Source: Collinsella sp.
GTDB lineage: Bacteria > Actinomycetota > Coriobacteriia > Coriobacteriales > Coriobacteriaceae
NCBI GenBank assembly: GCA_020025115.1
Contig: JAHHSP010000013.1
Location: forward strand, 1-19,229
Length of the DNA stretch: 19,229 bases
Direction: 5' to 3'
Shown: positions 18,322 through 19,229 of the stretch, in pieces
Layout of the letters: every line of letters begins with the position of its first letter
Position numbering within the stretch: position 1 is the stretch's first letter
Program-made: the position numbers and the translations under genes
Notes under the pieces: generated by a model
What the model was told of the DNA's origin: nothing
What the model saw: the letters and a program-made list of their open reading frames with translations, nothing else
Database searches by the model: none

Positions 18322-19229
18322 TTAGACCGAGAAGGCCCAGAGCGCATCGATTTGCGGAAGAACCTGGTTGATGGGCCAGCGCTTTGCACTGTTATAGGGA
18401 CTGTTGGGGTCGTGGAGCTCGAGCATGCCACGGCTGTCTATGCCCGTTATGACCAGGAAGTGCCCGATCGTGGTGAAGTCCCCGGGAGCGAGGCAGCAGA
18501 TGATCGGCATGCCGGCATCCAGCGTGGATGCGATTTTTGCGCGCGAAGGGGTCACGGGAGTCGATTTTAATCCGATGGCGGCCGCGCCGTCGGTCATGAA
18601 GCGCCACTCGGTCGCACCGGTGGGCGCGAAGTTGTGCTCATCGGCAAACGAGGCCATGGCGGCCGGGTCGAGATCGGTCTTGCCTGTGAGGTATACGTAG
18701 ACCATGGAAAGGCTCGTGGGGCCGCAGCCGGCGATGTGTATGTTGCTGCCGGCGTAGGGCTTGTCCGCCCAGAGTGGATCGGTTTGATAGAGGTGTGGCA
18801 TCGTTCCCGCGGTCCACTGCGACCGTGGCGTGGAGACGGGGAAGGTGGTGGGGCCGAGTTTGAATGGGTCGACCTTTTGCTTGGCAAGGCGCTCCTGCTC
18901 TTTCTCCGCCTCGATGCGTGCGGTCTCCTCCGCCTTGTCGCGCTGGATTTTGGCATTGATGCCAAGGCCCCCGGCGCCAATTACCACGATGGCCAGGAGC
19001 ACGGCGATCCCACGTGGGCTGAACAGCACGGATTGCCAGGTGGGACGCGAGAAGATGCGATTGGAGCCGCGACCTCCGCGCAAGGGCCCGCCCACGTATC
19101 CCGCGCGTGGGCCGCGCCCGCCGTTTGAGCGGTGTCGCGAAGGGGTGTGGGCATAGCTTCCGTTGAGGGGGCGCCGCCGCCCGGTCCCGCGGGGGGACTG
19201 GCCTTGCGGGCGGGGCCCCGAGGAGGGCC
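18322..19229 (-). CDS. Membrane-anchored C39-like cysteine peptidase, 5' end outside window
   Basis: The C-terminal half is a papain-like C39-type peptidase domain (Peptidase_C39_2 type). Numbered from the in-frame GTG at 19095, it has Gln104 in YQTDPLW, catalytic Cys124 in GCGPTSLSM, His212 in IGHFLVITG and Asp229 in HDPNSP. Ahead of it lie one membrane helix (about 29-48) and a charged Lys/Glu/Arg coiled segment (about 50-75). The catalytic domain is therefore probably displayed outside the membrane. The frame stays open upstream of 19095 to the window edge and encodes an Arg/Gly/Pro/Ser-rich cytoplasmic tail. The GTG at 19095 is therefore probably not the true start, and I extend the gene as partial. 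The substrate is unknown: peptide processing or cell-wall/surface-protein cleavage are possible. It is convergent with carbamate kinase, with a terminator between them. Confidence 0.85.
   Translation of the reverse strand, partial: PSSGPRPQGQSPRGTGRRRPLNGSYAHTPSRHRSNGGRGPRAGYVGGPLRGGRGSNRIFSRPTWQSVLFSPRGIAVLLAIVVIGAGGLGINAKIQRDKAEETARIEAEKEQERLAKQKVDPFKLGPTTFPVSTPRSQWTAGTMPHLYQTDPLWADKPYAGSNIHIAGCGPTSLSMVYVYLTGKTDLDPAAMASFADEHNFAPTGATEWRFMTDGAAAIGLKSTPVTPSRAKIASTLDAGMPIICCLAPGDFTTIGHFLVITGIDSRGMLELHDPNSPYNSAKRWPINQVLPQIDALWAFSV

Overview
This window looks like chromosomal DNA from a high-GC, anaerobic gut-type actinobacterium, most likely Coriobacteriia (Collinsella/Olsenella-like). The reasons are the strong G/C third-position bias, a single-chain pyruvate:ferredoxin oxidoreductase, PucR- and SDF-family genes, and an anaerobic purine/allantoin energy module. 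The assignment is inferred from gene content and is not proven. No rRNA, tRNA, CRISPR array, insertion sequence or phage gene was seen.

Layout: (1) 1-1239 (+): the tail of a possible membrane protein, overlapping an FHA-domain protein. (2) 1249-2172 (-): an unrecognised coiled-coil protein with a cysteine cluster. (3) 2504-6046 (+): nifJ, with a strong hairpin terminator after it. (4) 6157-8729 (-): a pucR-type regulator followed 29 bp later by an alpha/beta hydrolase, probably one transcript. (5) 8953-16793 (+), divergent from pucR: an FdrA(AllF)-YlbE(AllG) fusion, a DUF2877 protein (AllH), two paralogous SDF-type transporters, and AllD ureidoglycolate dehydrogenase. (6) 17199-18161 (+): carbamate kinase behind its own AT-rich 405-bp leader, then a strong terminator. 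(7) 18322 to the window edge (-): a membrane-anchored C39-like peptidase whose 5' end lies outside the window.

How the genes work together: AllD would oxidise ureidoglycolate to oxalurate. The AllFGH set would phosphorolyse oxalurate to oxamate and carbamoyl phosphate. Carbamate kinase would use carbamoyl phosphate and ADP to make ATP. This is the energy-conserving oxalurate branch of anaerobic allantoin fermentation, controlled by the divergent PucR-type regulator. The earlier steps (allantoinase, allantoate amidohydrolase, ureidoglycine aminohydrolase) are absent here. Two SDF carriers with altered ion/substrate motifs sit inside the cluster instead, so the window may hold a stand-alone module that imports a ureido acid and/or exports oxamate. 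The most notable feature is the fusion of the AllF and AllG subunits into one 1001-residue chain.
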